In this document: positions 9,559-17,879 of the stretch, piece by piece | Position numbering within the stretch: the first letter of the stretch is position 1 | Layout: each line of letters starts with the position of its first letter | Assembly: GCF_017614965.1 (NCBI RefSeq) | Contig: NZ_WVUG01000023.1 | Coordinates: forward strand, 1-52,680 | Direction of reading: 5' to 3' | DNA from: Streptomyces griseorubiginosus | GTDB taxonomy: Bacteria > Actinomycetota > Actinomycetes > Streptomycetales > Streptomycetaceae | Length of the DNA stretch: 52,680 nt | The notes under the pieces: model-generated | Told to the model about the DNA's origin: nothing | The model's input: only the letters and a program-made list of their open reading frames with translations | The model's database searches: none | Program-made: the position numbers and the translations under genes

Positions 9559-10479
9559 TCAGTCCTCAGCGATCCGGATGATGGTGCGGCCCGGGACGCG
9601 TTGCTGCGGGGTGAACGCGGCGGCTGCCTCGGCCAGCGGCCGAACCGCGCCGACCCGCACCCGGAGCCGGCCGTCGCGCAGCCGCTCGGCGAGTTCGGCG
9701 AGGAGGCCGCGGTCCGGTTCCACGACGAAGAAGAGGGCCCGCCCGTCCTCCGGCCGCACAGTGGGCGGATGCGCGATGGTGACCAGCGTGCCGCCGGGGC
9801 GCACCAGCCGAGCCGAGCGGTCCAGGACGGCGCCGCCGATCACGTCGAACACGACGTCGACCTGCCCGGCGTCCTGCCACTGCTCGGTCTCCAGGTCGAG
9901 GAACGCGTGCGCGCCCAGGTCGAGCACGGTTTCACGGTCGGCGGCGCGGCCCGTGCCGACCACGCGGGCTCCCACTTCGCGGGCGAGCTGGACGGCGATC
10001 GAGCCGACAGCCCCGGCGGCGCCGTGGATCAGCACGGTCTGGCCGGCGACGACACGCGCGTGGGTGAACAGACCCTGCCAGGCGGTCAGTCCGGAGATCG
10101 GCAGGGCGGCCGCCACCGTATGGTCGACGTCGGCGGGGAGCGGAGCGAGATTGCGGGCTTCCACGGCGACGTACTCGGCGAGCGAACCGTCGCGGGCCCA
10201 GTCGGTGAGCCCGAAGACGCGCTGTCCGACGGTGAGGCCGGTCGTTCCGTAACCGAGTTCCGTCACCACCCCCGAGACCTCGTGTCCGGGCACGCTCGGG
10301 GTGCGGTCCCGGCCGGCCCGGTCGGTCCAGGTCGCCGGCCAGTCGAGTTCTCCCCGGGTGAAGCCCGCGGCGTGCACCCGCACGATGACGTCGTTCTCGG
10401 CCGCGTGAGGGTGGGCGAGATCCGTCAGGGTCAGCCCTGTGACCCCTGCTTCGCGGTTATGGACGGTGATGGCTCGCAC
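9559..10479 (-). CDS. MDR-family alcohol dehydrogenase / quinone oxidoreductase
   Basis: 306 aa medium-chain reductase. A GroES-like N-terminal fold (VPGHEVSGVVTELG) is followed by a Rossmann domain (LIHGAAGAVGSIAVQLAREVGARVVGTG), the AxxGxxG pattern for NADPH binding in zinc-free quinone oxidoreductase relatives. The structural-zinc cysteine cluster is absent. GTG 10479 is the better start: GAAAGGA ends just before the ATG at 10485, which is too close, but sits 6 bases from this GTG. It follows the HD-domain gene with a 52-base gap and is probably co-transcribed. The divergent GlxA-type regulator is a plausible controller. Confidence 0.88.
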   Translation of the reverse strand: MRAITVHNREAGVTGLTLTDLAHPHAAENDVIVRVHAAGFTRGELDWPATWTDRAGRDRTPSVPGHEVSGVVTELGYGTTGLTVGQRVFGLTDWARDGSLAEYVAVEARNLAPLPADVDHTVAAALPISGLTAWQGLFTHARVVAGQTVLIHGAAGAVGSIAVQLAREVGARVVGTGRAADRETVLDLGAHAFLDLETEQWQDAGQVDVVFDVIGGAVLDRSARLVRPGGTLVTIAHPPTVRPEDGRALFFVVEPDRGLLAELAERLRDGRLRVRVGAVRPLAEAAAAFTPQQRVPGRTIIRIAED

Positions 10480-10531
10480 GAGCATTCCTTTCGTGGTGCG
10501 GGACGGGAAACGGGAGGTGGAAACGGCGGGG

Positions 10532-11170
10532 TCAGCGCGGCCAGGGCGCGTCGAGGATGCGCTCGACCATGGACGCACGGCGGAATCCGGGAACGAAATG
10601 TTCCAGGACATCCGCGTTGACCGTGCCGTACGTGGTGTCCGGACGGTGTTTGAGGCCGTCGACGAAAGCCTGCAGAAACTCCTTCTTGAATTCACCACGC
10701 GGATGAGCGGCGACGATTTCCTCCACCGCGTCCTGTGCCAGCCCGTCCAGCCCCCAGCCGATCGCGTCGGTCAGCACGCCGTAGTTCGTGGCAGCCGTCT
10801 CGGGGCCCATCCGGCCGGGAATCCCGGGTGTCGTGTGCAGGGCGATCGCCGTCCAGACCACCTCGACGGCGCTCTGCGAGAAGCCGCGATCGTTCAGAAA
10901 CTTCCGCGCGTGGTCGGCGCCGTCGAGCTCGAAACGCTGCTTTCCGTCCGAGAACGGAATCAGAAGGCCCGCGTCATGGAACATCGCCGAGATGTAGAGC
11001 AACTCGGGGTCGGGCCGGAGGTCCAGCTCACGCGCGTGGAGGGAACCGAAGAGGAATACACGCCGTGAGTGGTGGAAGATCAGGGGATTCGTCTGCTCGC
11101 GCAGGAAATCCGTGGCCTCCGCGACGGCGGAGGTCTCGGGGATTTCCACCCCTGCGATGATGTCGGTCAT
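10532..11170 (-). CDS. HD-domain protein, cyanamide-hydratase-like
   Basis: 212 aa. The metal-binding HD signature is present: His34 in FHHSRRVF, then His65-Asp66 in MFHDAGL, with a later His in ALHTTPG. The HHSRRVFLFG pattern matches the cyanamide hydratase-like subgroup of HD proteins, which hydrate nitriles or cyanamide or act as metal-dependent hydrolases. ATG 11170 is preceded by GAGGAAAG about 10 bases upstream. It is first in a two-gene minus-strand operon with the MDR oxidoreductase. The substrate cannot be told from sequence. Confidence 0.85.
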   Translation of the reverse strand: MTDIIAGVEIPETSAVAEATDFLREQTNPLIFHHSRRVFLFGSLHARELDLRPDPELLYISAMFHDAGLLIPFSDGKQRFELDGADHARKFLNDRGFSQSAVEVVWTAIALHTTPGIPGRMGPETAATNYGVLTDAIGWGLDGLAQDAVEEIVAAHPRGEFKKEFLQAFVDGLKHRPDTTYGTVNADVLEHFVPGFRRASMVERILDAPWPR

Positions 11171-11304
11171 GGTGTCCGTGCTTTCCTCTGCGATGTGCTC
11201 CGAGTGGACCGTGCGTCCGTTCTCCACGGTGCCGACCCCGTGGCCCCCTGCGCCGCCTCGGTCCGGCCATGAACCACTCGAATCAGGTCTCCCAGGATGG
11301 GCCG

Positions 11305-12273
11305 GTGAGCTCCGGCACGCATCGTGTGGCGATCCTCGTCTACGACGGCGTGAAACTGCTCGACGTCGTCGGCCCCGCCGAGGTGTTCGGGGAGGCGAAT
11401 CTGCTCGGTGCCGACTACCGGACCGTCCTGGTGTCGACGACGGGCTCCGACGTCACCTCGTCGATCGGGATGAGGATCACCGTCGACGGCGGCGCCGCCA
11501 CGCAACCGGACCCCGACACGTTCCTGGTACCGGGCGGAGACGTCTATCCCCGGACGCCGGTCACACGCGATCTGGTCGACGCGACCAGGGACCTGGCGGC
11601 CCGTTCCGGCCGACTCGCCTCCGTGTGCTCCGGTGCCTTCGTGCTCGGCGCGAGCGGCCTGCTGGACGGCCGGCGCGCGACCACCCACTGGAAGATCGCC
11701 GGTGAACTCGCCGCCCGGTGTCCGAGGGCCCGGGTCGAACCCGACGCGATCTACGTGCGCGACGGCACGGTGTACACGTCCGCGGGTGTCACCGCGGGCA
11801 TCGACCTCGCCCTGGCCCTGGTCGAGGAGGACCACGGCCCGGACGTCAGCCGTGAGGTGGCCCGTGCCCTGGTGGTCTACCTGCAACGGCCTGGAGGTCA
11901 GTCACAGTTCTCCGCGCCCCTGCAGGGTTCTCCGCCGCGCTCGCCCGCCCTGCGCAGGGTGGTGGACATGGTCACGGCCGATCCCGCCGGCCACTACTCC
12001 CTGGCCGAACTGGCCGCCCGTCTCAATGTCAGCACGCGCCACCTGACGAGGCTGTTCCGTGAGGAGCTGGGCACCACCCCCGCGCGCTACGTCGAGTCGA
12101 TCCGGTTCGGCATCGCGAAGGCACTGCTCGTCCAGGGGCACACCGCGACGCAGGCGGCATCCTTGGCCGGCTTCCCGAGCTACGAGAGCCTTCGCCGGGT
12201 CTTCGCGCGGGAGATGTCCATCAGCCCCGCGGCCTATCAACGCCGATTCGTCACCGCGCGGCGTCCCGAGTAG
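11305..12273 (+). CDS. GlxA-family transcriptional regulator (DJ-1/PfpI domain plus AraC HTH)
   Basis: 322 aa. The N-terminal class I glutamine-amidotransferase-like domain (HRVAILVYDGVKLLDVVGPAEVF) carries the nucleophile-elbow Cys in VCSGAFVLGASGLLDGR. The C-terminal AraC double HTH is clear (YSLAELAARLNVSTRHLTRLFREE and AASLAGFPSYESLRRVFAREM). GTG 11305 is favoured because AGGATG precedes it; ATG 11269 would add 12 residues without a ribosome site. It is divergent from the HD-MDR operon and probably regulates it. Confidence 0.9.
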   Translation: MSSGTHRVAILVYDGVKLLDVVGPAEVFGEANLLGADYRTVLVSTTGSDVTSSIGMRITVDGGAATQPDPDTFLVPGGDVYPRTPVTRDLVDATRDLAARSGRLASVCSGAFVLGASGLLDGRRATTHWKIAGELAARCPRARVEPDAIYVRDGTVYTSAGVTAGIDLALALVEEDHGPDVSREVARALVVYLQRPGGQSQFSAPLQGSPPRSPALRRVVDMVTADPAGHYSLAELAARLNVSTRHLTRLFREELGTTPARYVESIRFGIAKALLVQGHTATQAASLAGFPSYESLRRVFAREMSISPAAYQRRFVTARRPE

Positions 12274-12407
12274 CGGCCCGCCTGTGACGGGCGTAGAGCC
12301 GGTCGTCACTCCCGTCGACGTCGGTCGCGGCTGCCGCATCCGATCCGGTCGGCTGGAGGATCGCAAAACGGCTGTGAGCAGGCGAAGTTGCGGGAAGAAT
12401 GGCCGCC

Positions 12408-13226
12408 ATGACCCACGAAGGCTCCTCCATCGACCCGACCAAGCCCAGCATCGCACGCGTGTACGACTACCTGTTGGGCGGCAAGGACAACTACGCCGTG
12501 GACCGGGAAATCGGCGACGTGTTCAAGCGCGACCTGCCCGGCTCGGTGGCCATCGCCTTCGCCAACCGCGCGGCCCTGACCCGGGCGGTCAGGGAGATCG
12601 CGAGGACCACGGACGTACGGCAGTTCATCGACCTGGGCAGTGGTCTGCCGACCGCGGACAACGTCCACCAGGTCGCGCAGCGCAACGCCCCAGAGTCCCG
12701 GGTCGTGTACGTCGACATCGACCCCCAGGTGCTCGTTCACGGTCGCGCACTGCTGGAGAACAACGAACGGACCCGCGTCGTCGCGGTCGACGTGCGCAAC
12801 CCGGAAGGCATCCGCACCCACCCCGACACCCTGGAACTCATCGACTTCACCCGGCCCGTCGCCGTCATCCTCAGCGCCATCCTCCACCACGTCAACGACG
12901 ACGAGGACCCTGCCGGCATCGTCCGCTACTGGCGCGAACAGGTGCCCTCGGGAAGCTACTTCTTCGTCAGCCACTTCCGCTCCGGCAACAACGCGGAGAC
13001 GGTGGAGGCCGAGAAGGTCCTCCAGCAGACCTTCGGCCGGGGCCGCTGGCGCACCGACGAGGAGATCGCATCCCTGCTGGACGGCCTGGAGATCCTCGAC
13101 CCCGGGATCGTCCCCGCGTCCCTGTGGCGTCCCGACGACAACGACAGCCCGTGGAACGTCGGCGGCAGGCGCGAACTCACGGTCTGGGAACACCTCATCG
13201 CGGCGGGACTGGCCCGCAAGGCCTAG
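12408..13226 (+). CDS. SAM-dependent methyltransferase, DUF574 type
   Basis: 272 aa. The opening PSIARVYDYLLGGKDNYAVDRE is the hallmark of the actinobacterial DUF574 / Methyltransf_19 family. SAM-binding motif I is QFIDLGSGLPTADNVH and the acidic loop is VVYVDIDPQV. ATG 12408 is preferred over 12399 since GGGAAGA then sits about 8 bases upstream. These proteins are abundant in Streptomyces, often near regulators; the methyl acceptor is unknown. No clear operon partner; the next gene is convergent. Confidence 0.93.
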   Translation: MTHEGSSIDPTKPSIARVYDYLLGGKDNYAVDREIGDVFKRDLPGSVAIAFANRAALTRAVREIARTTDVRQFIDLGSGLPTADNVHQVAQRNAPESRVVYVDIDPQVLVHGRALLENNERTRVVAVDVRNPEGIRTHPDTLELIDFTRPVAVILSAILHHVNDDEDPAGIVRYWREQVPSGSYFFVSHFRSGNNAETVEAEKVLQQTFGRGRWRTDEEIASLLDGLEILDPGIVPASLWRPDDNDSPWNVGGRRELTVWEHLIAAGLARKA

Positions 13227-13250
13227 CGGTGATCGCCGGGCGTGATGCCG

Positions 13251-13628
13251 TCACCCGATCCAACGGGCGGCGGCCTCGTAAGTGGCGGCCGGGGTGCTGT
13301 TGAAGGCGATGGCCGCATCGGGTGCGTGCCGCCGGACCAGGTTGACCACCTGCTCGAGGAGTTCGGCCTGATCGTCCGAGTGCCGCAGGCCACCGCCGAT
13401 GACGACGCACTCCCACCGACGGGCTCGCAGCGCGTTCTCGACGAGCGCGGTCACGTCGTCACTTCCGTCAAGGCCGACCAGGCACGTCTCCACGCCCACA
13501 CCGTGTTCGGCGAACTCGGCCAGTCCCACCTCGATCGCCTTGGCCACTGGTTCGGGATCCCACGGCCCCGGCACTCGGTAGGGATCAAGGCCGATGACGA
13601 GGACGCGGGGTTCAGCCGTGGTGTCCAT
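13251..13628 (-). CDS. Conserved hypothetical protein (actinobacterial)
   Basis: 125 aa, compact alpha/beta sequence beginning PRVLVIGLDPYRVPGPWDPEPVAKAIE and later ECVVIGGGLRH. Strong third-position G/C supports coding. Small Rossmann-like proteins of this appearance occur in Streptomyces without an assigned function, and no catalytic motif can be named. It is convergent with the methyltransferase gene (24-base gap) and divergent from the alpha/beta hydrolase. Confidence 0.75.
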   Translation of the reverse strand: MDTTAEPRVLVIGLDPYRVPGPWDPEPVAKAIEVGLAEFAEHGVGVETCLVGLDGSDDVTALVENALRARRWECVVIGGGLRHSDDQAELLEQVVNLVRRHAPDAAIAFNSTPAATYEAAARWIG

Positions 13629-13773
13629 GGTGCGGACGATACCCGGTCAGGGACGGTTGTCGTCCGTCGCGGGAAGGAACGCTTCGACACCCCCGCCGCC
13701 TTGCACAGCGCGGCGACGCCGACGTTGACGCCGTCTCGGTAGGTGAGCGTGGCCGCGCCTCCAGTAGCCGCTG

Positions 13774-13869
13774 TCGATCGGTTTACGAGGTGTCGCGCCC
13801 CCTTCGCGTTCCCACCGGCGGTCTTGCGCTCGGAAACCGATCGGTTTACCTTATGGGAACCGATCGGTT
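13774..13869. promoter_or_regulatory. Repeated CCGATCGG palindromes, TetR-type operators
   Basis: AAACCGATCGGTTT (13834-13847) is a perfect 14-bp palindrome. AACCGATCGGTT (13858-13869) is a second one, with centres 23 bp apart. A partial third copy, TCGATCGGTTTA, lies at 13774-13785. They sit 43 or more bases before the hydrolase start, where a TetR-family repressor would block transcription. No TetR gene is present in the window. Confidence 0.65.
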
Positions 13870-13911
13870 TCTCGTTCCCCGGAGAGAGTCACGACGCAAG
13901 GAGTCGGCGAT

Positions 13912-14787
13912 ATGCCCGCCCACGAGTCACGTCCCACGATCCACATCCCGGGGACCACCAGCCACACCATCGCCCCGCGCGCGGGACACAGCGGCGAGGG
14001 AGCCCTGCGCTACCTCAAGGCGGGCGGCGGCGCCCCCCTGGTCCTGCTGCACACCGTGCGCACCCAGGCCGAGCACTTCCGCCACCTCATCCCGCTGATC
14101 GCGGACCGGTACACCGTCCACGCCCTCGACCTCCCGGGGATGGGCTACTCCGAGATCGTGCCGGGCGCGTCCTATGACGAGCCGGCCATGCGCGCGGGCG
14201 TCGAGCGGCTCCTGACCGAACTCGACCTGCATGACGTGACGTTGGTCGGCGAGTCCATGGGGGCGGTGCTCGCCCTGACCGCCGCGGCCGCTCTGCCGGA
14301 GCGGGTGCGCCGCGTCGTCGCGGTGAACACGTACGACTTCCGCGGCGGGATCGCCCGCTCCAGCCTGCTGGCCCGCGTCGTGGTCAGTGGCGTCCTCGCG
14401 CCCGTTGTGGGTCCGGTGATCGCCGGGGTGGAGCCCAGGCCCGCCCTGCGGGCCGTCCTGCGGGGCGGCCTCGGCGACAAGAGCGCGCTGCGGGAGGACT
14501 ACGTGGACGAACTGCTCCAGGTGGGCCGCCGCCCCGGCTATCCGGTCGTCGCCCGGGGCGTGTACCAGGCGCTGCCCAGCCTCGTCGCGGCCCGCTCGCG
14601 CTACCCCGGGGTCAAAGCACCCGTCCATCTCGTCTACGGCGAGAGGGACTGGTCCCGTCCCTCCGACCGGGAGGCCAACCGACAGCTCCTGCCGGCCGCC
14701 GACTTCACCCAGGTACCGAAGGCAGGCCACTTCATCGCCCTGGAACGCCCCGACGTACTCGCCGACCTGCTGAACACGGCGGCTTGA
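13912..14787 (+). CDS. Alpha/beta-fold hydrolase
   Basis: 291 aa. The fold is recognisable from PLVLLHTVRTQAEHFRHLIPLIADRYTVHALDLPGMGYS. The nucleophile elbow is GESMG (catalytic Ser), the acid is probably Asp in VYGERDWSRP, and the His is in KAGHFIALERP. ATG 13912 has an AAGGAG site (13898-13903) 8 bases upstream. The substrate is unknown. The palindromes upstream predict strong repression relieved by a small-molecule inducer, as is typical for hydrolases under TetR control. Confidence 0.92.
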   Translation: MPAHESRPTIHIPGTTSHTIAPRAGHSGEGALRYLKAGGGAPLVLLHTVRTQAEHFRHLIPLIADRYTVHALDLPGMGYSEIVPGASYDEPAMRAGVERLLTELDLHDVTLVGESMGAVLALTAAAALPERVRRVVAVNTYDFRGGIARSSLLARVVVSGVLAPVVGPVIAGVEPRPALRAVLRGGLGDKSALREDYVDELLQVGRRPGYPVVARGVYQALPSLVAARSRYPGVKAPVHLVYGERDWSRPSDREANRQLLPAADFTQVPKAGHFIALERPDVLADLLNTAA

Positions 14788-14827
14788 ACCCCCGTCAGCC
14801 TTGCCATTCCCGGGAGTTCCACCGGGT

Positions 14828-14860
14828 TGGGCCTGCCCTGCGTTCCCCGGGGCAGGCCCA
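14828..14860. terminator. Bidirectional terminator between convergent genes
   Basis: TGGGCCTGCCC (14828-14838) and GGGCAGGCCCA (14850-14860) form a perfect 11-bp stem. It sits between the hydrolase stop (14787) and the stop of the convergent beta-helix gene (14884), serving both. Confidence 0.75.
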
Positions 14861-14883
14861 TGGTTCTCTGCCCTCCGTTCCTG

Positions 14884-16917
14884 TCAGGCCGGCTGCCAGG
14901 AGAGGATCGCCCGGTACTGCGACTCGATGCCGCCCGCCGCGATGATGCTCGACGGAACCTGGGCCGACCCGGTGATGGCGTGATTGTCCTTGATCAGGAC
15001 TTTCTTGTTGTCGTAGTCGGACGGACCGTTGGGCCAGTAGTTGCCCTCGATGTCCGTGGGGTCGTATGTGCCGTCGCCCGCCGTGTAGTTCACGTGCTTG
15101 CTGCCCCACGGCGAGACGTTGATGTTCCATACCGCGTTGCCGAGGATCGAGACGTAGGTGGCGCCGTTGTCGGTGTACAGGACGTGGCCGCCCGAGGTGT
15201 TGAGCTGGTCGTGGACGACGTTGCCGACGACCTTCTCGCCGTTGCTCATCGAGGTGCCGGTGATGCCGTTCGTGTAGACGGCGCCGCCGTCACCGAGCAG
15301 CGACATGTGGTCGTGGATCAGGTTGTACGAGATCGTGTTGTTGTTCGAGTAGTTGGGCTGTGCGGGCAGGCGCACCTTGTCGGGCCAGCCGCCCCAGCCG
15401 ATGGAGATGGCCGTGTAGGGCACGTGGTCGATCTGGTTGTGGGCGATGGTCGATGTCTCGATGTATCCGGCGTCGACGGCGACCCCGCCGTGGTATTCGG
15501 TGGCGGTGTCGTAGAAGTGGCTGTCCTTGACGGTGATTCCGCTGGTGTGCTGTGCCGCGCTGCCGGGCTGGGGGATGTCCACGCCGCCCAGGTCGAGACC
15601 GTTGCCGGAGATGTCGGTGAACACGCAGGCGGTGACGGTGTCGTTCTGCGAGCCGTTGCCGAGGTCCAGTCCGGCCGCGCCGAGATGGACGAAGTAGTCG
15701 TGGTCGAAGTGGATGCTGCTGTCGTAGGTGAACCTCAGCGCGCCGGGCATCTTCGTCCAGTTGCCGTACGGGCAGGTGCCGCCCGACACGAAGGTGCACA
15801 GTCCCTGGGTGGCGTAGCCCGTGCTACCGGTGACCTGGTACGTCGCCTGGATCTCGGAGAAGCCCGTGCCGGTGTTGGAGGTCGTGTAGTTCGCGTAGCT
15901 GAACTGGATGCCCTGGAAGCCGATGTGACTGGGTTCGTCCGAGGCCTTGCCGGAGGTCGCCACGAGGGTGTCCAGCGAGGGTGCCTCGACGTCCGCGGTG
16001 GTCAGGTCCTGCCCGGAACGCGGGATGTAGTAGAAGCGGTGCTCGGTCTTGTCCAGGTAGAACTCACCCGGTTTGTCGAGGAGTTCGTAGGCGTTCTCCA
16101 CCGCCGTCGGCGCCTCGGTGATCGATTTGCGGCCGACGAGGTTGTAGGTGCGGCCCGAGTCGTCGGTGCGCATGACCCGCCGGGTGGAGTTGTTCCAGCA
16201 GGGCTGGGCCATGGTGATGGCGGTACCGGTGACCGAGGCGACCGGACAGCGTGGCTCGGTCCACAGTCCGAGCCCGCCCCGGTAGACGAACTCGATCGCC
16301 GACCGATTGCGCCAGCCGGCCATCGGGTCGCCGGACGCCGTGGTGTATCCGGTCGCCGTCTGGGTCACTGACACCGGCAGAGAGCCTGTGGCGCGCTGGG
16401 CGCGTACGCCGTTCACGTACAGCTGCCGGGTGTCCAGGCCGCTGGGCGCCGGAGCGGACCAGATGCTGCTGTCGGCGCTGGTCCGCGACCAGCCGGTGAC
16501 CTGAACACCGCCGCTGACGACGGGAGTCTGTCCGGCTGCCGCCTTCCACCACACGGTGCCGGCCGTGCCGCCGCCGGAGTCCGCGGAGCTGAAGGTGAGG
16601 GTCTTGGACAACCGGTAGACGCCTCCGGCCAGCATCACGGTGATGGGACCGGAGGTCGACTTGTCGATCGACCGGACCGCGGTCTGTGCCTTGGTGAGGG
16701 TACGGAAGGGGGCGTCGGCGCTGGTCCCCGGGTTGCTGTCACTGCCGCTCGGCGAGACGAAGTAGGTGACCGCGGTCGCGGCGTGCGCCGGCGAAGTGAG
16801 CGCCCCGAGGCACAGCACTGCGCAGAAGAGGGCCGCGAGGAGACGGTAAGACCCGATGAATAAGAAGGGCGGTCCGGCGGGTCTCGAGGCATGCGTTTGT
16901 TCTGTTGTCAAAAACAT
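14884..16917 (-). CDS. Secreted right-handed parallel beta-helix protein
   Basis: 677 aa. A long signal peptide (about 45 residues: hydrophobic LLAALFCAVLCLGALTSPAHAA) directs export. The mature protein starts with TYFVSPSGSDSNPGTSADAPFRTLTKAQTAV, the classic opening of pectate-lyase-like beta-helix proteins, then shows short repeating turns rich in Asn, Gly and His (HFDHDYFVHLG, GNGLDLGGVD, NNNTISYNLIHDHMSLLGDGGAVYTNG). Probably a polysaccharide lyase or glycosidase-like protein; the exact chemistry is unclear. The ATG at 16917 has no ribosome site but lies 7 bases past a good -10 element, consistent with leaderless translation. Confidence 0.88.
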   Translation of the reverse strand: MFLTTEQTHASRPAGPPFLFIGSYRLLAALFCAVLCLGALTSPAHAATAVTYFVSPSGSDSNPGTSADAPFRTLTKAQTAVRSIDKSTSGPITVMLAGGVYRLSKTLTFSSADSGGGTAGTVWWKAAAGQTPVVSGGVQVTGWSRTSADSSIWSAPAPSGLDTRQLYVNGVRAQRATGSLPVSVTQTATGYTTASGDPMAGWRNRSAIEFVYRGGLGLWTEPRCPVASVTGTAITMAQPCWNNSTRRVMRTDDSGRTYNLVGRKSITEAPTAVENAYELLDKPGEFYLDKTEHRFYYIPRSGQDLTTADVEAPSLDTLVATSGKASDEPSHIGFQGIQFSYANYTTSNTGTGFSEIQATYQVTGSTGYATQGLCTFVSGGTCPYGNWTKMPGALRFTYDSSIHFDHDYFVHLGAAGLDLGNGSQNDTVTACVFTDISGNGLDLGGVDIPQPGSAAQHTSGITVKDSHFYDTATEYHGGVAVDAGYIETSTIAHNQIDHVPYTAISIGWGGWPDKVRLPAQPNYSNNNTISYNLIHDHMSLLGDGGAVYTNGITGTSMSNGEKVVGNVVHDQLNTSGGHVLYTDNGATYVSILGNAVWNINVSPWGSKHVNYTAGDGTYDPTDIEGNYWPNGPSDYDNKKVLIKDNHAITGSAQVPSSIIAAGGIESQYRAILSWQPA

Positions 16918-16923
16918 GCAGGA

Positions 16924-16952
16924 AACGTAGGGGTAGGGCAGCGAGAGGTCAA
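16924..16952 (-). promoter_or_regulatory. Sigma70-type promoter giving a leaderless mRNA for the beta-helix gene
   Basis: On the minus strand, TTGACC (16947-16952) and TACGTT (16924-16929) are 17 bp apart, and the A of the start codon (16917) is the seventh base after the -10 box. That is the expected transcription start, so the mRNA would begin with AUG. Bases 16953-17091 upstream hold no recognisable gene. Confidence 0.7.
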
Positions 16953-17091
16953 TGACTGCGGCGCAGATACATCGGATCAATAGAGGTGGTCCGAGAGCCT
17001 GGGTGGGGTCATCCGAGAGACATACCGCACAACCATGGCAGAACTCCCCGATGTCGGGGTATCCGAGTTCGCGTAGGAGCCCTCCGCTGCA

Positions 17092-17128
17092 TTGTTGCCG
17101 TTTGACAATAGTAGCCGTGAGGCAACAA
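17092..17128. promoter_or_regulatory. Inverted repeat with MarR-like dyad
   Basis: TTGTTGCC (17092-17099) and GGCAACAA (17121-17128) are perfect inverted arms. Nested inside is TTGCC-GTTT-GACAA (17095-17108), a dyad of the TTGYC-N4-GRCAA form. A matching dyad lies upstream of the RsbR-like gene at 19111-19124. This points to a shared regulator, plausibly one of the two MarR proteins of the module. Which transcript it controls here is unclear; the nearest promoter is that of the beta-helix gene about 140 bases away. Confidence 0.45.
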
Positions 17129-17247
17129 AGTAAGCGGGTCGGACGTACGCGGGAAGGACCTGGAATGCTCCGGTGGACGGAGGCCACTCCGTGTGCTGGT
17201 CACCGACGTCGAAAGCCGACGGTGACACATGCGTCGCGAACGACGGT

Positions 17248-17733
17248 TCAGGCGGTTCGGCTGCCCGAATCCGCGACGTCGTCGTGTATCTGCGTCGCCG
17301 CGGCGGCGCAGAACGCTTCCAGCCCCTCCAGCAGCGCGACCCGCTTGGCGGCGGGCATATCCCGCAGCACCGTCTGCAGCTCCCTCTCCCGGCGGGCGCG
17401 CAGGTCGGCGAGGAAGGCGCGGCCCCGGTTGCTCAGGTGCAGCCGCACCTCACGCCGGTCCTCCGCGCTCACCTCCCGCTCGACGAACCCGGCGGCCACC
17501 AGCCGGTCGCACAGCCGGCTGGTGGACGGCGGGGTGGAGGCGAGGGACTCGGCGAGTGTGCGCAACCTGATGCCGTCCTGGTGCTCCAGGATGTGCAGCA
17601 CCCGCAGCTGGGACGCGGAGGTGGGCGCCGTCGACGCCCGGCCCCACACGACCTCCAGCAGCTCGACGGCCGTGGTGGTCACACGCGCGACCTCATCGGG
17701 CTCCGGGGGGCGGCGGAAGGCAGTCACGATCAC
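17248..17733 (-). CDS. MarR-family transcriptional regulator (left arm of stress module)
   Basis: 161 aa winged-helix protein with the MarR core: SASQLRVLHILEHQ, then LRTLAESLASTPPSTSRLCDRL (recognition helix) and the wing EVSAEDRREVRLHLSNRG. It is clearly paralogous to the MarR at 22007-22531 (shared STSRLCDRL/TASRLCDRL, DRREV/KRREV and NRG motifs). The start is GTG 17733 or GTG 17727, behind GAGAGA. It is divergent from a PP2C phosphatase with a 146-base gap that contains a perfect dyad 8 bases from its start, so autoregulation is likely. Confidence 0.92.
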   Translation of the reverse strand: MIVTAFRRPPEPDEVARVTTTAVELLEVVWGRASTAPTSASQLRVLHILEHQDGIRLRTLAESLASTPPSTSRLCDRLVAAGFVEREVSAEDRREVRLHLSNRGRAFLADLRARRERELQTVLRDMPAAKRVALLEGLEAFCAAAATQIHDDVADSGSRTA

Positions 17734-17740
17734 TCTCTCG

Positions 17741-17758
17741 CAGGCACTGGGGTGCCTG
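17741..17758. promoter_or_regulatory. Dyad abutting the MarR start, probable autoregulatory operator
   Basis: CAGGCAC (17741-17747) and GTGCCTG (17752-17758) form a perfect 7-bp inverted repeat around a 4-base centre, just 7 bases upstream of the MarR start codon. It could act as an operator or as an mRNA hairpin at the ribosome site. It differs from the TTGYC-N4-GRCAA dyads. Confidence 0.45.
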
Positions 17759-17879
17759 TCAGCGTACTAGCCGCGCGCCCTGGCCACCGAGACAACGGTC
17801 CGCCCGACGTGGCGCACCCGGCAGCTCGGCCTCGCGCGTGAACCAGGTCGTCCGGCGAAGGATTGGTGTTTCCCTCATC

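Noticed and set aside
17102..17131. TTGACA at 17102-17107 as a plus-strand promoter
   Set aside because: No acceptable -10 at 17-18 bp and no plus-strand gene follows; it is more likely part of the inverted repeat.
16918..17187. N-terminal extension of the beta-helix protein by 90 residues to a start at 17187
   Set aside because: The extension has no signal or domain, and the true signal peptide and a matching promoter sit at 16917; the extension would cross the promoter.
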